Of a DNA stretch of 64,000 bases, positions 1 to 12,900 are shown one piece after another. The translations under genes were made by a program, and so were the position numbers. Where the stretch lies: contig NW_003546248.1 of the NCBI RefSeq assembly GCF_000090795.2, forward strand, positions 1 to 64,000, read 5' to 3'. Under the pieces are notes generated by a model, which saw only the letters and a program-made list of their open reading frames with translations, had not been told where the DNA came from and searched no databases. Each line of letters opens with the position of its first letter. Within the stretch, counting starts at the first letter, position 1. The DNA comes from Amphimedon queenslandica. Its lineage: Eukaryota > Porifera > Demospongiae > Haplosclerida > Niphatidae.

Positions 1-526
1 TCCCACATAAACTGTGATCAATGTTATTATAGTCTTTAGTGACAAATCCATCAGGACATGTAGCTCCAGGTTCAGTCATGTTGATGTAAGCTATCCTTGT
101 CCATCCTCCTTCTCCACAGTCTGTGGTGTCCATTTTACAATAAACTGTATATGCAGTCCCATTTGGATACACAATAGTGTAATCTCCAGATACTGCTTTT
201 GGATTGGCTTCAAGAATCTCCTGGCATGACATTTCTACAAAAATAACATAAATAATTACAATATTAGCATTCATTTTACCTGGACAGGACTTTGGTCGTA
301 CTTTAGGACAGAGAATATATCTATTAATACCAGTGTCACTGATAGTAACAGACTGTCCTAAGTTACTAATATTACAGCATACTCTTAGATACAGTCCTAG
401 TCCACCATGTTGATATGATCCAGCATTAATACAATCAGTAGACATACAATAAGATCCTTCAGCACTATAAGAAGCTGTTCGTAAAACTGAGAAGGAAAGC
501 AGCAGTGCTATCTCCATTGTGCTCAT
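1..526 (-). CDS. Fibrinogen-related secreted protein, copy 1 (partial)
   Basis: Exon 1 (526-280) starts at ATG 526 (MSTMEIA), or at the in-frame ATG 517. It encodes a hydrophobic signal peptide (ALLLSFSVL) and a small cysteine-bearing module ending KSCPG. A GT donor follows, and exon 2 (234 to the window edge) opens with MSCQEIL and reads into a fibrinogen-like segment with GEGGWTRIAYINM and ATCPDGF. The GGW core and cysteine spacing resemble the start of a fibrinogen C-terminal domain (inference). It is nearly identical to the gene at 2056-3407, so this is a recent tandem duplicate. The 3' part lies outside the window. Role unknown; probably an extracellular adhesion or recognition protein. 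Confidence 0.7.
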   Translation of the reverse strand, partial: MSTMEIALLLSFSVLRTASYSAEGSYCMSTDCINAGSYQHGGLGLYLRVCCNISNLGQSVTISDTGINRYILCPKVRPKSCPGKMNANIVIIYVIFVEMSCQEILEANPKAVSGDYTIVYPNGTAYTVYCKMDTTDCGEGGWTRIAYINMTEPGATCPDGFVTKDYNNIDHSLCG

Positions 527-639
527 TCTGTCTTGATGATAATAATTGCCCTAATGTGCCCTGTACTTATAACGTGCTTGTTTTGTTCTTGGAATGAATA
601 ATTGTGTAAATTAGACATTCATGTGTCCTTCGATAGTTG

Positions 640-1300
640 CTTTCATTGAAATAGAGCCCATACATGTACTGTACATGTATTTCACTTCAAATTTCAATCA
701 ATAGTTGTATTAATCCAGTGCACATGTACACAGTCAGTACATACATGTACATGTACATGTACTGTGCTTGCATACACTGGCTGCATGCATTAAGATTAAG
801 CAGGATCCCTGGATTAAGCTTTATCTGAGAAGCTAGAGGAGCATTACAGTGTGACACAGCAACACTTCACTTTGTATGGTATGTGTTTGTACATTAGTCT
901 ACATTGTTAATTAAATTTATCGGTAATTGTCTCTACACGTAATTACTGTGAATTCAATATTGGTTTTGGCCACCACAAAACTAATATTCTATCCTTACTG
1001 TATCTGTACATGCTCATTGTGCTTTCATTGGAATAGAGCCCACACGTATCAGACACATGTATTCCGCTTCAAATTTCAATCACTTGTCGTATCAGAAAAG
1101 TTAAGTCAGCTCTCATACAGTCAGTACATACACTGTGCTTGCACTGTATACACTAAGACTATACACACAGCGGCACTTTACTTAGCTCATAATTTGCATG
1201 GTACATTCATTATGTGTACGCTGTTCATTATACATTTACCAGTAATGGTCTAAAAATTATTGTAAATTCAATATTGATTTCGGCAGCCAGAAAATTAGAA
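640..1300. repeat. Two copies of the fibrinogen-related gene upstream segment
   Basis: A segment beginning with GCTTTCATTG and ATAGAGCCCA, followed by CTTCAAATTTCAATCA and later by TTCAATATTGRTTT, occurs at about 640-970 and again at about 1020-1290. A third copy lies at 3525-3900. The segment is the 5' flank of the fibrinogen-related gene, so the promoter region was duplicated more often than the gene. Otherwise 541-1422 holds only AT-rich sequence and TACATG runs. Confidence 0.6.
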
Positions 1301-1422
1301 TCCTACATGTACATGTAGATTGTACAGCACACATTGCACATAGTTTTACATTAGCAAAGCTAATATCATTAACTAATAATTAGTGCCCCGTTTCCTTGTA
1401 ATGCTTATTATTATAACTATAA

Positions 1423-1571
1423 CTAAGGCTATGTTTATAGTCGGTGTAACGGTTAAAATTGCATGGGCGATCTGACCTTTTGACACAAAAATGCTTTGAA
1501 GTTGAGGCAAAATTGACCAAATTTTAATTTTGAGCTGCACATTGTAACGGCCAGGGGAAAACCAGGCTTAA
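1423..1571. mobile_element. TTAA-type MITE copy
   Basis: The element is bounded by CTAAGGCTATGTTTA and a reverse complement-like AAACCAGGCTTAA. Its interior (GGCGATCTGACCTTTTG, AAAATTGACCAAATTTTAAT) matches, in reverse, the element at 42799-42953. It is a short non-autonomous DNA transposon with no coding capacity. Confidence 0.55.
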
Positions 1572-1696
1572 ATGAACAGGTACATATGCATTAATTGCAT
1601 CTGCAGTATCTTGCTACAATTATACTTTACAGTTATACCTTGTATTGCTGTTTTTCATAATACATGCACTCATTATTGTTATTGTCTTGATATTCT

Positions 1697-2150
1697 TTTA
1701 TTAGGCAGTTCCAATAAAATTACTTGGTTTACGGATCCGACCGACTCCAATTTTTGGAAAATCAAAATAAATTTAAATTTTCTAATGCGCATGCGCAGTA
1801 CCACGTGGTGGGTGTGGCTAGATTCAAAATGGCGCTAAATGTATTTGTTACTGTTAAAAGAGCAAGCTCCTCTATCTTACCTTCCACTGTATGTCAAACC
1901 TCTGTGGCATCTACTGTTTGGGACTTGTTAGAGCAGCCATTCATGTTAAATAAGCCTACACTCACAGAAGTTGCTAGAGTATTTTGATAGTTTGTTTTAA
2001 AAAGTTATGGTTAACTAACAATTATTAAAGTTAATTAATGAGTAGTTAATTAATTTTATTGTTTATATTTTAATTTATTCCGACCGGCCTGCTCTATTTT
2101 AGAGAAAAAAAATCCGTAAAACAAGTAATTTAGTTTGAATTGCCTTAGTA
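1697..2150. mobile_element. Inverted-repeat element with promoter-like interior
   Basis: The left end has TTACTTGGTTTACGGATC and the right end, read in reverse complement, has TTACTTGTTTTACGGAT, each within about 35 bases of matching sequence. Inside lie TGCGCATGCGCA (an NRF1-type palindrome, 1786-1797), CACGTG, and ATG 1829 opening a 52-codon frame (MALNVFVTVKRAS) that ends at 1987. The frame matches nothing I recognise. The right arm overlaps the 3' end of the neighbouring fibrinogen-related reading frame. Confidence 0.5.
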
Positions 2151-3407
2151 TGATAATTATTTGCAACAAAAACATCAGTAAACAGTAGCTCCTGAGTGCA
2201 TGTAATAAAACAACAACAACACAGTTCTCAGGAGTACATGCAAGTATAAGTACATGTAGCGAATGTAGACATGTAATGTAGACTGGTAACAGTTCTAATA
2301 ATAAAAGTATACAACTCCTATAGCATCTACTTAATATATATTCTAATATATCAAGAGGAGTGTCTTCATTAGTATAGTCATATAGGACACAGGACCTTAC
2401 TTCAATGTAGTTCGTGTTACTAACTCCATTTAGTGCTTTATTAAACCAAGGAAGGTTAGGATTATTAGTACAACAAGGGCCCTCTAATCCAAGACACTGT
2501 TGACCATCCCACAATGGATCATTAGGATAAAGTACAGCACCATGGAGCAGTCCAACTGGTAATCCTGATTCACAATAATAATCATTGCCAACATAAGATG
2601 GTGGGAGGTTTAGATTGAAACCAGTGTTACATGGACAGTCATACTCGTTTACGTTGTTTTGGTAAATACCACCAGCATATGTCCATATATGTTGGCGAGG
2701 GTTTCCACGTGTAATAGAGTAACCACAGACATAATAGCTATCAAGACCCACAAATAAAGATCCTTCAAATCCGTCTGGTGAGTGATATTGATAGCCTCTA
2801 ATCTGCCCACATACTTTAGAATAATTCAAACAATTAGTACTAAAGAAGAATACTGATTGACATCCTGCACTAATGAGATTAATCCCACATAAACTGTGAT
2901 TAAAGTTAGTAAAATTTTTAGTGACAAATCCATCAGGACATGTAGCTCCAGGTTCAGTCATGTTGATGTAAGCTATCCTTGTCCATCCTCCTTCTCCACA
3001 GTCTGTGGTGTCCATTTTACAATAAACTGTATATGCAGTGCCATTTGGATACACAATAGTGTAATCTCCAGATACTGCTTTTGGATTAGCTTTAAGAATC
3101 TCCTGGCATGACATTTCTACAAAATAACATAAATAATTACAATATTAGCATTCATTTTACCTGGACAGGACTTTGGTCGTACTTTAGGACAGAGAATGTA
3201 TCTATTAATACCAGTGTCTCTGATAGTAACAGACTGTCCTAAGTTACTAATATTACAGCATACTCTTAGATACAGTCCTAGTCCACCATGTTGATATGAT
3301 CCAGCATTAGTACAGTCAGTAGACATACAATAAGATCCTTCAGCACCATAAGAAGCTGTTAGTAAAACTGAGAAGGATAGCAGCAGTGCTATCTCCATTG
3401 TGCTCAT
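2056..3407 (-). CDS. Fibrinogen-related secreted protein, copy 2
   Basis: Two exons. Exon 1 (3407-3161) encodes signal peptide MSTMEIALLLSFSVLLTAS and a short module with six cysteines (SYCMSTDC, RVCCN, KSCPG). After a 44-base intron, exon 2 (3116 onward) gives MSCQEIL, GEGGWTRIAYINM, CPDGF, then a cysteine- and tyrosine-rich domain with NPLPWF-like and NYIEVRSC motifs. The open frame continues to a stop at 2056, but its last 30 or so codons come from the right arm of the inverted-repeat element at 1697-2150. The ancestral end was therefore probably near 2300, or a splice trims the tail. Start choice 3407 versus 3398 is not decided. Predicted to be secreted; function unknown. Confidence 0.75.
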
Positions 3408-3524
3408 TCTGTCTTGATAATAATAATTGTCCTGGTGCACCCTGTACTTATAACGTGCTTGTTTGTTTTTGGAATGAATAATTGCACTAATAGTTAGATA
3501 TTCATGTGTCCTTTTCCTAGTTGC

Positions 3525-3900
3525 TTTCATCAAAATAGAGTCCATACATGCATGTACATGTATTTCACTTCAGATTTCAATCACTTGTCATATCAGATAA
3601 GTTAAGTCAGCTCCCATATTGTACATGTACATGTACAATGTACATGTATCCAGTAGTATACAGTCAGTACATGTACTGTGCTTGCACTGACTGGTATGCA
3701 TTAAGATTAAGCTTCATCTGAGAAGCCACAGGAGCATTACAAAGTGACACAGCAACACTTTACTTTGTAATGATGCGTATTTTTATATTATCTATGTGTA
3801 CATGTACATGTATGTTGTTAATTAATTTACCAGTAATAGCTGTGAATTTTCAGTATTGGTTTTGGCTGCTACAAGATTAAATCCTATCTTTACTGTATCT
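3525..3900. repeat. Third copy of the fibrinogen-related upstream segment
   Basis: The sequence parallels 640-970 and 1020-1290 (ATAGAGTCCATACATG, CTTCAGATTTCAATCAC, AGTATTGGTTTTGGC). It lies between the start of the second fibrinogen-related gene and the last visible dynein exon, only about 90 bases from that exon's donor site. Confidence 0.6.
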
Positions 3901-3986
3901 ACATTGTACATGTACATTGTACATGTAGATCGCGATGCACTAATATGCATTACCCTTGCTACATCTACAGTACATGTAGACTGTAC

Positions 3987-6900
3987 CTTGAATATAGCTT
4001 TAAGTGATACCTCAGCTGGTGAAGGGAGGCACAGCATAGCAAAGTGTCTAATGAAACGTGGAGTGACTGGATTACGACCTCCACCAGGAGGAGCACAACC
4101 AGCACATATGGTCATATCCTTGAAAATAAATTTCAAAAATTAATTAATTAATACATGTACATGTACATTGCACATTTGGTCTCTCAATCCTTTCCTTACC
4201 TTTATCTGTTTCCAAAAGAGTTTTTCTCTGTCGTAAAACCCACCAAAGTCTTGGTACTGTCTCAATAGTTCAATTGGAGGCTGAGAGCCGTAACGGTCTA
4301 GCTTTGGCATGTTTAAATCGTCAACGAAAATGGCAACATGTTTCCCAGCCGGAGCACCTGTTGAATTAAATAGAGAAAGAGAGAAAGAGAGAGTAAATAC
4401 ATGTATTAATTGGACATGGGACATAATGTATGTACATGTACATACATGTACTGTACATACAACATGTAGATGTACATGTAACTTTTTACATTTTGTAGTA
4501 CATATACATGTCCAACTTACCAAGGACAGTCTTCCTTTTCTTCTCCAGTTTAGACTCTATGATCTCTTGTGTACGTATGCTGTTAGTCTGAGCTGAGAAG
4601 TTAATAAACACTGGAACGTACAGGCCTTTCTCTTGCAATTCTGTCAGCTTCCCTTTAGCAATGACAGACTAAGAGAATAAGAGATACAAGATAATCCAAA
4701 TAATTGCTCAATGTAGAGTACAATAATGATACAACATTCTTTTAAAAATTTAGTAAAGTGATGAAAATTTAAAGATGCACAGATTAGTATGTGTACCTTT
4801 CCAACTCCAGTAGTACCAGTGAATAGTACTGAATATCTGACATCAAGCAGTGCCTCCATGAGGTAACCATACCTCACTGTATCTACAGTAGGGACTAGGA
4901 GGTCAAAGTAAGGCACTTCTGGGTCGTATCTAAAAGTCGGTATTATTTTATCCCAGGACTCCAAGTATCGTGACTCAAAATTGACAAAGTAACTGTAGAG
5001 ATCCCCACCTCCTGGTATCTAAAAATAAGAATAAAAACTCTGGTAATAACCACAAAAAATTTAAATGGGTAAACAGCTGAAATTAAGTTCATTAGCCAAA
5101 ATAAATATAATTTCATTACTCTTACCTTAACATCATGTGTTTCAGAGAATACGTCTCTCACGAAATTCTCAAAACTGTCCATTGATTTCTGTACTAGGTT
5201 GCCTCCCAACGCCCACACATAGCAGAACAGGAATGTAGTGCACAGGAGTGGGTGGAGTTTAGATGTCTCGCCTTTCCAGTCAACTCTCTTTGGGTCTTTG
5301 CAAAGTAGTGACTCAAATAGTTTTGAAAGTGTTACAACACGATTAATATCAACCTACAAAGTATCAATGTAAAATATCAGTGCTAAGTGATTAATTTGAT
5401 TTGTTAGTGATTCAATGATTAATGGTTGATTTGAACTAATATATCAGTCATTGATTTGATTTGATATTAAATACACATATGGTATCATTACTTGGTCTAT
5501 GGCTTGAATACAGTGTTTCTTGATAAACTTAAGTCCAGGATCAATAAACTTGTCAAATAATTCAATCAAATATGCCTAAATATAATAATAAAAAACAAAT
5601 AATAATAATAATAATCTCAATGATTCTTCTATATTACTTTAGTAGCATCAGGTAGCTTTATAGGAAACTTGTGCTCAATCCAAGTCTGTATGTATGGCTT
5701 CCATTTGAGTTCCCCAGGATCAACGTATACCATACCACATCGACTGACGGTGGCTGGTGATGCCACAGCAAGGTCCTGTACTTCAAAGACCATGTGTATG
5801 CTCTGGGTTAGCTTAATCCTCTCAGAGTTAGCAAGACACAACATTTTATTATCATCCAGTACAGTGTTCATGTTCTCAATCCACAATGCATCCACTGGCC
5901 CATCACAAATGACCCATTTATGATCATCAGTAGTATCCTATTAACCACAATGCATATAGTTTACTGAAAAAAATTCTAAATTTAAATGATGTTCATGTAC
6001 ATGTACATGTACATGTGCATGTACATGTACATGCATGCCTACAGGGCTAAAGGGCATGCATCAGAAACTTACATGTACATGTATGCAATAAGCTTTAATA
6101 ATGACAATAATATACAGTATACATGTACATGTACATGTTAAAAATTGACAGATACAGTACATGTACATGTAAATATAAACTTATATACACTAGCTGTACT
6201 CATGTACCTTGACACAGTGCCTGACAGTGATAGCCATTAGCCCATCATTCCATTCCAACGTTAGCTTGTTCACTTCACCATACAACTCACCCATACTAAC
6301 AGACTGAGGGACACAGAACAAGATGGAGAGAAGCAATAATACATTGCAATTATATAATCATCAATCCCACATACAATATACTAGCTATAACCATAGACTG
6401 AATGTGTACCTTAGGGTTGAGTACAAAGGTATGGACTGGCTGATAGTCAGGATGCTGGTGACCTTGTGAATGCAATGTAGTCAAAGCATCCTTCAATATC
6501 TACAAATAAATGACAATAACTACAGTACTAATGTACATGTACACTGTATTGTACATGTATATTTTTATACTATTATGTACATGTAATTATATTTACCTGA
6601 TAGCAGGTTGTTTTTCCACCTCCAGTAGGGCCCACTAACATGAGTCCATGACGTACTTGCATAGTCTCATACAATTGGATGACCTTCTTTATTTGAGTAG
6701 GCACTACCTGAAGGTCCCTGGAGAGAGCAGCATTCTCAATGGAGGACTGGAGGATACCGTAATCATGCTCAGGTAGCTCAATGCCTGGAAACAAGTCTTG
6801 TAATATACCCTGAGAAGATAAGGAGAAAAGGGAGGAGAGAAAGGGAAAGAGCAAAAGAGAGGCGGAGGAAAGAGAAAATGACAAAAAGAGAAAATAAAAT

Positions 6901-9900
6901 GAGGTCTATACAGCTACTGATGTACATGTACATGTACATTGTAAACACAGCATAATACATGTCAGATAAAAACACAAAAAATATGTAGTAATAAGTACAT
7001 GCACAACAAATAATAATATGTAATGCACGTATATACAAGAAGGGAGGAACATAGATAGGTAGAGTTAATGAGACACATGCCTTTCAGCAAGAGCAAGGTC
7101 AAGAGAGTTAAAGAGTGTATGGGCTTGTGATAAGATGACCTTGCGCCTCTCAGGCACACAATAGAGGATCTTAGAAGTGAGAATGATAAACGGCATCTGA
7201 TCCAACAGAGAACATCAGCATATGATTTTGTACATGTACATGTATTATTGTAAAAGTACAATTGTACATGTACATTGCATGGCAAATGCATGCTTCCCTT
7301 ACTTTGAATAAAATGGCATCATCAGCTAAGAACTTTGGTAAGTTGCTGTCTCTAAGAGCACGAATGAGAACAACGTCTTCCCTCAAGTGAGGATTCTCTC
7401 TCTTTAGCTGTCCAGCCATTACTAGCACCTATCAATAATAATGAGATTAACAAATATAATGGTAGGTATGTATGTACATGCACATCTACATGTACATGTA
7501 CAAGTACATGTACATTGTAATTACATGTACATGTACATGTAATTTAATTTTTACATCTACATGTATCAGCAAATAGATCATGTGATACCTAACCACAAAG
7601 TCCGACAACCCATTAAACCCTTTTACAGTTATCAGCATATAAAAGGCACCACTTCACATTGCAGACTCAATCTGCTTGTAGGACAGGGATTCCTTTGGTG
7701 TAGTCCACATAAACCAATTTTTGAAGGGGTTTATACCCCGATTCATTAGTTATTATATCAAAATGAAATAAATAGCATAAAGATCAAATTGTAATTAGAT
7801 GCTCCTAAACATTTCCTGCAGTAGCAGTACATTAAGTGATTGAATGTAATTGTAATACTAATTGATGCTATAAATTTACATCTATAATAATCAAAAATAC
7901 AGTAATAGTTGCTTATGTACATGTACATGTACATGCATGTACCAAATGATGAATGTTCATGCATGATAATGTCTAATTGCTAACCGATTTGACTGCCCTC
8001 ATTCCAAAGTCATAATGATCCTGCTGGGACAACTGCTCACTGCACAACTTGTACATCTGTACCATCTTCCTCGCTAAATTCTTAGATGACTCAAAACCTT
8101 CAGAATACAATATAACCTCTGCAATGAGAGCTAGAGAGAGAGAGGGGAGAGAGAGAGGGGAGAGAGTGAGGAGAGAGAGGAGAGAGAGAGGGAGAGAGAG
8201 AAGAGATAGTGATAGGGTAATTCATTATAATCCTTACCATAGTCAGGGACCATCATAGCGAAAGGTCTAAAAAGAGCTTTAAGGTTATCAGGTAGTTCAG
8301 TACGACCAGCATAGCCTGGGTTCATGGTAACAAAGGCAGCACAAGTCCTTATCAGCTTAATCTCTCTACCCTCAAATAAGAAGGTCTTAGCCTGCATGAG
8401 AAAAGGGAAATGATCGAAATTACATGTATAATGTGTGCAAGGTACATGTACATGTAAGTGTGCATGTACACAAAGTTTTAAAACGTACATGTACTGTATT
8501 ATAAAAATACATGTACATGTATATCGTTGCAGGGTCTCTGTTATAAATAACACCGCTATTAGTAGGACTATGTACAGTATCTTACCCTTGCTAGTTTAGC
8601 ATTCCTGATGGTAAGGAGTTGCTGTGCAATGACAGACAATACTTCAATATCGATACGATTGAACTCATCAAAACAGCACCAGGCTCCGGACTGGGCCAGA
8701 CCAGAGAAAAACCTACCCATCATCTAAGAAAAAGATACAAAATGTAATTAAAATTAATTTTGTTAATTAAGTTTCCCTCTTTCCTCTTACTTTAAAGTCC
8801 AGTCCTTCCGAGCAGTTAAACACGACACATTGCTTTGCAAGTGCTTTTGCTAAGTCTTTTGTTGTCTCAGTCTTTCCAGTACCAGCTGGGCCGGCAGGGG
8901 CCCCGCCCAAATCCAACTGGAGTGCACCCATAAGACACAAGTAGCAGCGATCCTACAATACATGTACATGTACAATGTACAGTATTATATGTAATTACAG
9001 TACATACATTATATGCATGTACATGAACTGTAAAGCAGTAAAGGCTAATATTGAATTTTACATGTACAGTAGTTGCTTCCACAAATCCATGTGTATGCAT
9101 GCGCAATTTAATCATGCAGATTTCTGAGCGATTTTAAAAATCAGTAAAAAATCCAATTTTGATCAAAATCAGCTCAAACTTTCACATGTACAGTACATGT
9201 ACATGTACATTCATCAGGCAAAATATAAGAATTCTTTCCTTTTCAATTTTGCAAAATTTGGCTTGAAACCATGTAATGTACAATATATTGTACAGGAACT
9301 TTGACCACATTTTAAGCGACTTTAAAAATTTATAATAATTCAATTTTGATCTGAATCAGCTCAAACTTCTACACAACATAAGTACATAATACATGTATGC
9401 AATGAACCAATGCTGTACACATGTACATGTACATGTACATATACATGTATATACATGTAGATGTACATGTAACACAGATCATGCACATACATGTACATGT
9501 ACATGTACATTGTACATGTATACTGTGCAGTATCTTACAGTGAGTGGTGTGATGACAAGACGTGGTGATGCTCCAAGATACTCGTATCCATAAATGTATC
9601 TTGAATTGGACATCTTTACAATGCAGTCGTCAATCTCAGGATCCCAATAATACCTGAGGTTCTTCACCCACTCAAAATCACTTAAACCAGTTACCTAAGA
9701 AAAAGAGAGAGAAATTGAAAGAGATTTACATGTACATGTACATCTTGGCAATTGGCAGATTAATGATAAAATTGCCAAATAAAATCTGCCATTTTGCTGT
9801 ATCTGAGCAAGCTCAATGACATACATGTATGGCTACAACATAAAAACTGCCAATACATGGCAATCAAAAATCACCAATATTAAGCACTGCCAAATTATCC

Positions 9901-12900
9901 CACTACATGTACATGCAGAATTGTACATTTACATGCATCGATCTGCATGCAAGCTGCACATGTACATGTACATACATGTATACATGTGTACATGTATGTG
10001 CTGTTATTACACATGTGTACTTCCATTATGCTGCTATTATACTTTTTACCTTGTTTTCTACCATCTGTGTCACAATGTCTCTAGCATGTACATCAATAGT
10101 TATCAGTGCTCCTATTATGTTACGTATCAGCTTAGGGAGTGTGCCACGAACCAGCTCTGCCAATTTATTCAAATTCTGTCGAGAGAAAGAGAGAGAAATA
10201 CAAATGCAGTACATGTACATGTAAAGCAAGAAAGCAAGAGATACATTGTGTACATGTACATGTAGAAGGAGAGAGGGGAAGGGGGAGGGATAAAAAGGAA
10301 GAGGGGAAGGGGGAGGGATAAAAAGGAAGAGGGGAGAGAGAGAGGGGTGAGAAAGTGTGGCTCCATTACATCAAAGCATCTTTGTTCAGCTCCTTTAACA
10401 GATTCAAGTACTTCATCAGGCGACTCTTTCATGAGACACTCTGTTAAATCCTTACACCACATTATCTGTGATACAGTCAATACAACCTAAAGTGGATGTA
10501 AAGCATATACAAGTTTCTAATAATAATTATGTATACTGTACAATACAATTACAATACATGCATAAACATGTACCGGGTACATGTACATGATGGATGGCGT
10601 ACTTGACTGGCGTGCATTGTTGCCCACTCATGGCGTGGTCTGGTATCAAAGTCTGCAATGGCAACTTTAGTTAGTTTCCTCAATGACACAACCATTGACT
10701 CCTCAACATTAGTCAACCAGTTCTCAACATTGCCTCTTGCTTTAAGACCCTAAAAAAAGAGAAAAAAAGGAAAAGAAAGAAAAGAAGTAAATGTACATGC
10801 AATACATTTAGATACGCATGTAGATGTACAGGTACATGTACATGTATGTACTGTAAATGTGTTTGTACTTTTTGTAAGGCAACACTCTCTTGTTCAGGTG
10901 ACAGCATGGCTAATATATCGTTAGTGATAGTGGGCGGACCGCCAGGCTCTGAAGGAGGTCCCTTACCAAACTCTAACCTAAAAATAAAGAAAGACAGCTA
11001 TAGCTATAGAGTGTAAGATTGAACAAAACTAAAAATCCATGTCACTAATGTACATGTACTGTACATCAAGGTATACATGTACATGTACATGCTCGTGTAT
11101 ACATGTACATGTGCAGATGCAATGTATAAATTTTCCTTCTTTACTTTGCAATTGCATCAAAGCACTTCCTAAGATGAGGCTGGACTGCCTGAGGGTTCCG
11201 TGTTTGTGACAATATCTCGAGTAGCTCGTCATTCGAGAGGAAAAAGAATCGAGAGAAGAGAAGCCTCTTGCTCTCAAGATAGTCCTCCAGACACTTCTGG
11301 ATCTGCTCCAGTAACGAGTTACTCTTCTTAAACTCTTCAAGCAAACCTGAGGAAATGTAGTGCAAAAATTATATACATCTACAATCTACAATGTACTTAC
11401 GTGTTATTATGTATTTTTATTTGTTGTGCATGTGCTTATTGCTAGATATTTTTTGTGTTTTTATCTGACATGCATTATGCTGTGTTATTTGTTTAAATTG
11501 TACATTATCTTACCAGGTGTGGTTCCTGATCTAATGGCCAGTGGGTTCTTCTGAACTCTTCTCATTATTTCTTTCCAAGATTTGTCCACTTGGTTGAACA
11601 TCTTAGCCTCGTCAGGTAGCTGTCTCTGAATGTCTGGAGCTCCAAAAATACTCTCCAGATAAAGCCAATTCCTCTGACAGGTTAACCACTCCTCCTATAA
11701 AAATGTACATGTACATGTGCATGTATGCGTACATGTGTATTTACTAGTGTTTCAGAGAAGAGTGCTAGTTGCTTCTCCCAGTCCTCAACCCTTGGCTTTA
11801 TGGGGCCAACATGACGTGAGCCAGCAATAGTACTAACATTGACCTGCAGAAAAACAAGCAGATAGAAGCATAAAGACATTATACATGTACAATGTACATG
11901 TGCTTAATGAAAAGAGAAAGAGCTTTATTGCTTTATACACATACATGTAAATGTACTTACAATGCTGTCATCAAGTTGTACTTGTATATCATCAGTTCCT
12001 CCTAATATAAATACATCCTTAGAGTCTCTGTGTGGCAATACAATGAACTCCATTGTCTTCCATCCATCTTCAACCTACAGTACATGTACAATGTATTATC
12101 ATAAATACTTGTTGTATACAGTACCTTTTTCAAAATGGCTTCCAGTGAAGCTTCAGAAGATGCCTGTCCAGACACCTCCTGCAGTGCCTCAGCAAAATTA
12201 AACGCATTAAGTTCCTCAAGTAATTTTAAAGTCTTTTTCTCTTCAGGATCAAACTTGTGATCAAGTATTTCCTCAATCTGTTCCCAGTGGCGGGTCTTCA
12301 GTGAAGGATTACGGAGGTCCTGTATGACCGGCATCTTGTCTTTCATCTCTTCAACTTTAGTCTTGAGTTTGGGGACTATTGCATTAGGGGGAAGCCCCTT
12401 CTCTAATTGGTAGACGCTCTTTGCAAACTTCACTACTTGAGTGTTGACAGTATCAGGAACAAGTTCATCAAACGGAGTCTAAAAAAGAAGAAAATACAAA
12501 TGTACATGTAGGTGTATATGTACATGTATGTGATAGTTTTTTTTCTCCCTCTCTCCCTTCCCCTTACTGTCATCCATTCATTGTATGATGTATCCCATTC
12601 ATTTCTAGCGTCCCACATTAACTGCTTCAGTTTCACTTCTGTTGTGACTTCCTCCAATTCTTCAAACCGAGTCACTTCAACCTACAATGTACATACATGT
12701 ACATGCAGCAATACAGTCATTACAGTGGCATACAAAGTTACATGTACATGTATATGTATATGTATAAAGCATTGTGCATGTGTATACCAAGCACTACTAA
12801 ACTACCGTATAGCGCTTTATTTTCGAGGAGCTAAACTTTCACTATTTTCGCGGTTAGCATGAAACCGCAAAATTAAAGATCCACTAAAATTTCAATTGCC

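Noticed and set aside
7080-7200. Minus-strand open stretch ([23 protein letters not shown]) between dynein exons
   Set aside because: Neighbouring dynein exons join directly (DAILFK to GILQDLFPG) as in the family; this stretch matches no dynein segment.
7561-7749. Plus-strand 62-codon frame in a dynein intron
   Set aside because: No family resemblance, no splice context and on the opposite strand of a long intron.
8049-8258. Arg/Glu-rich plus-strand frame
   Set aside because: It is the translation of a GAGAGA microsatellite opposite real dynein exons.
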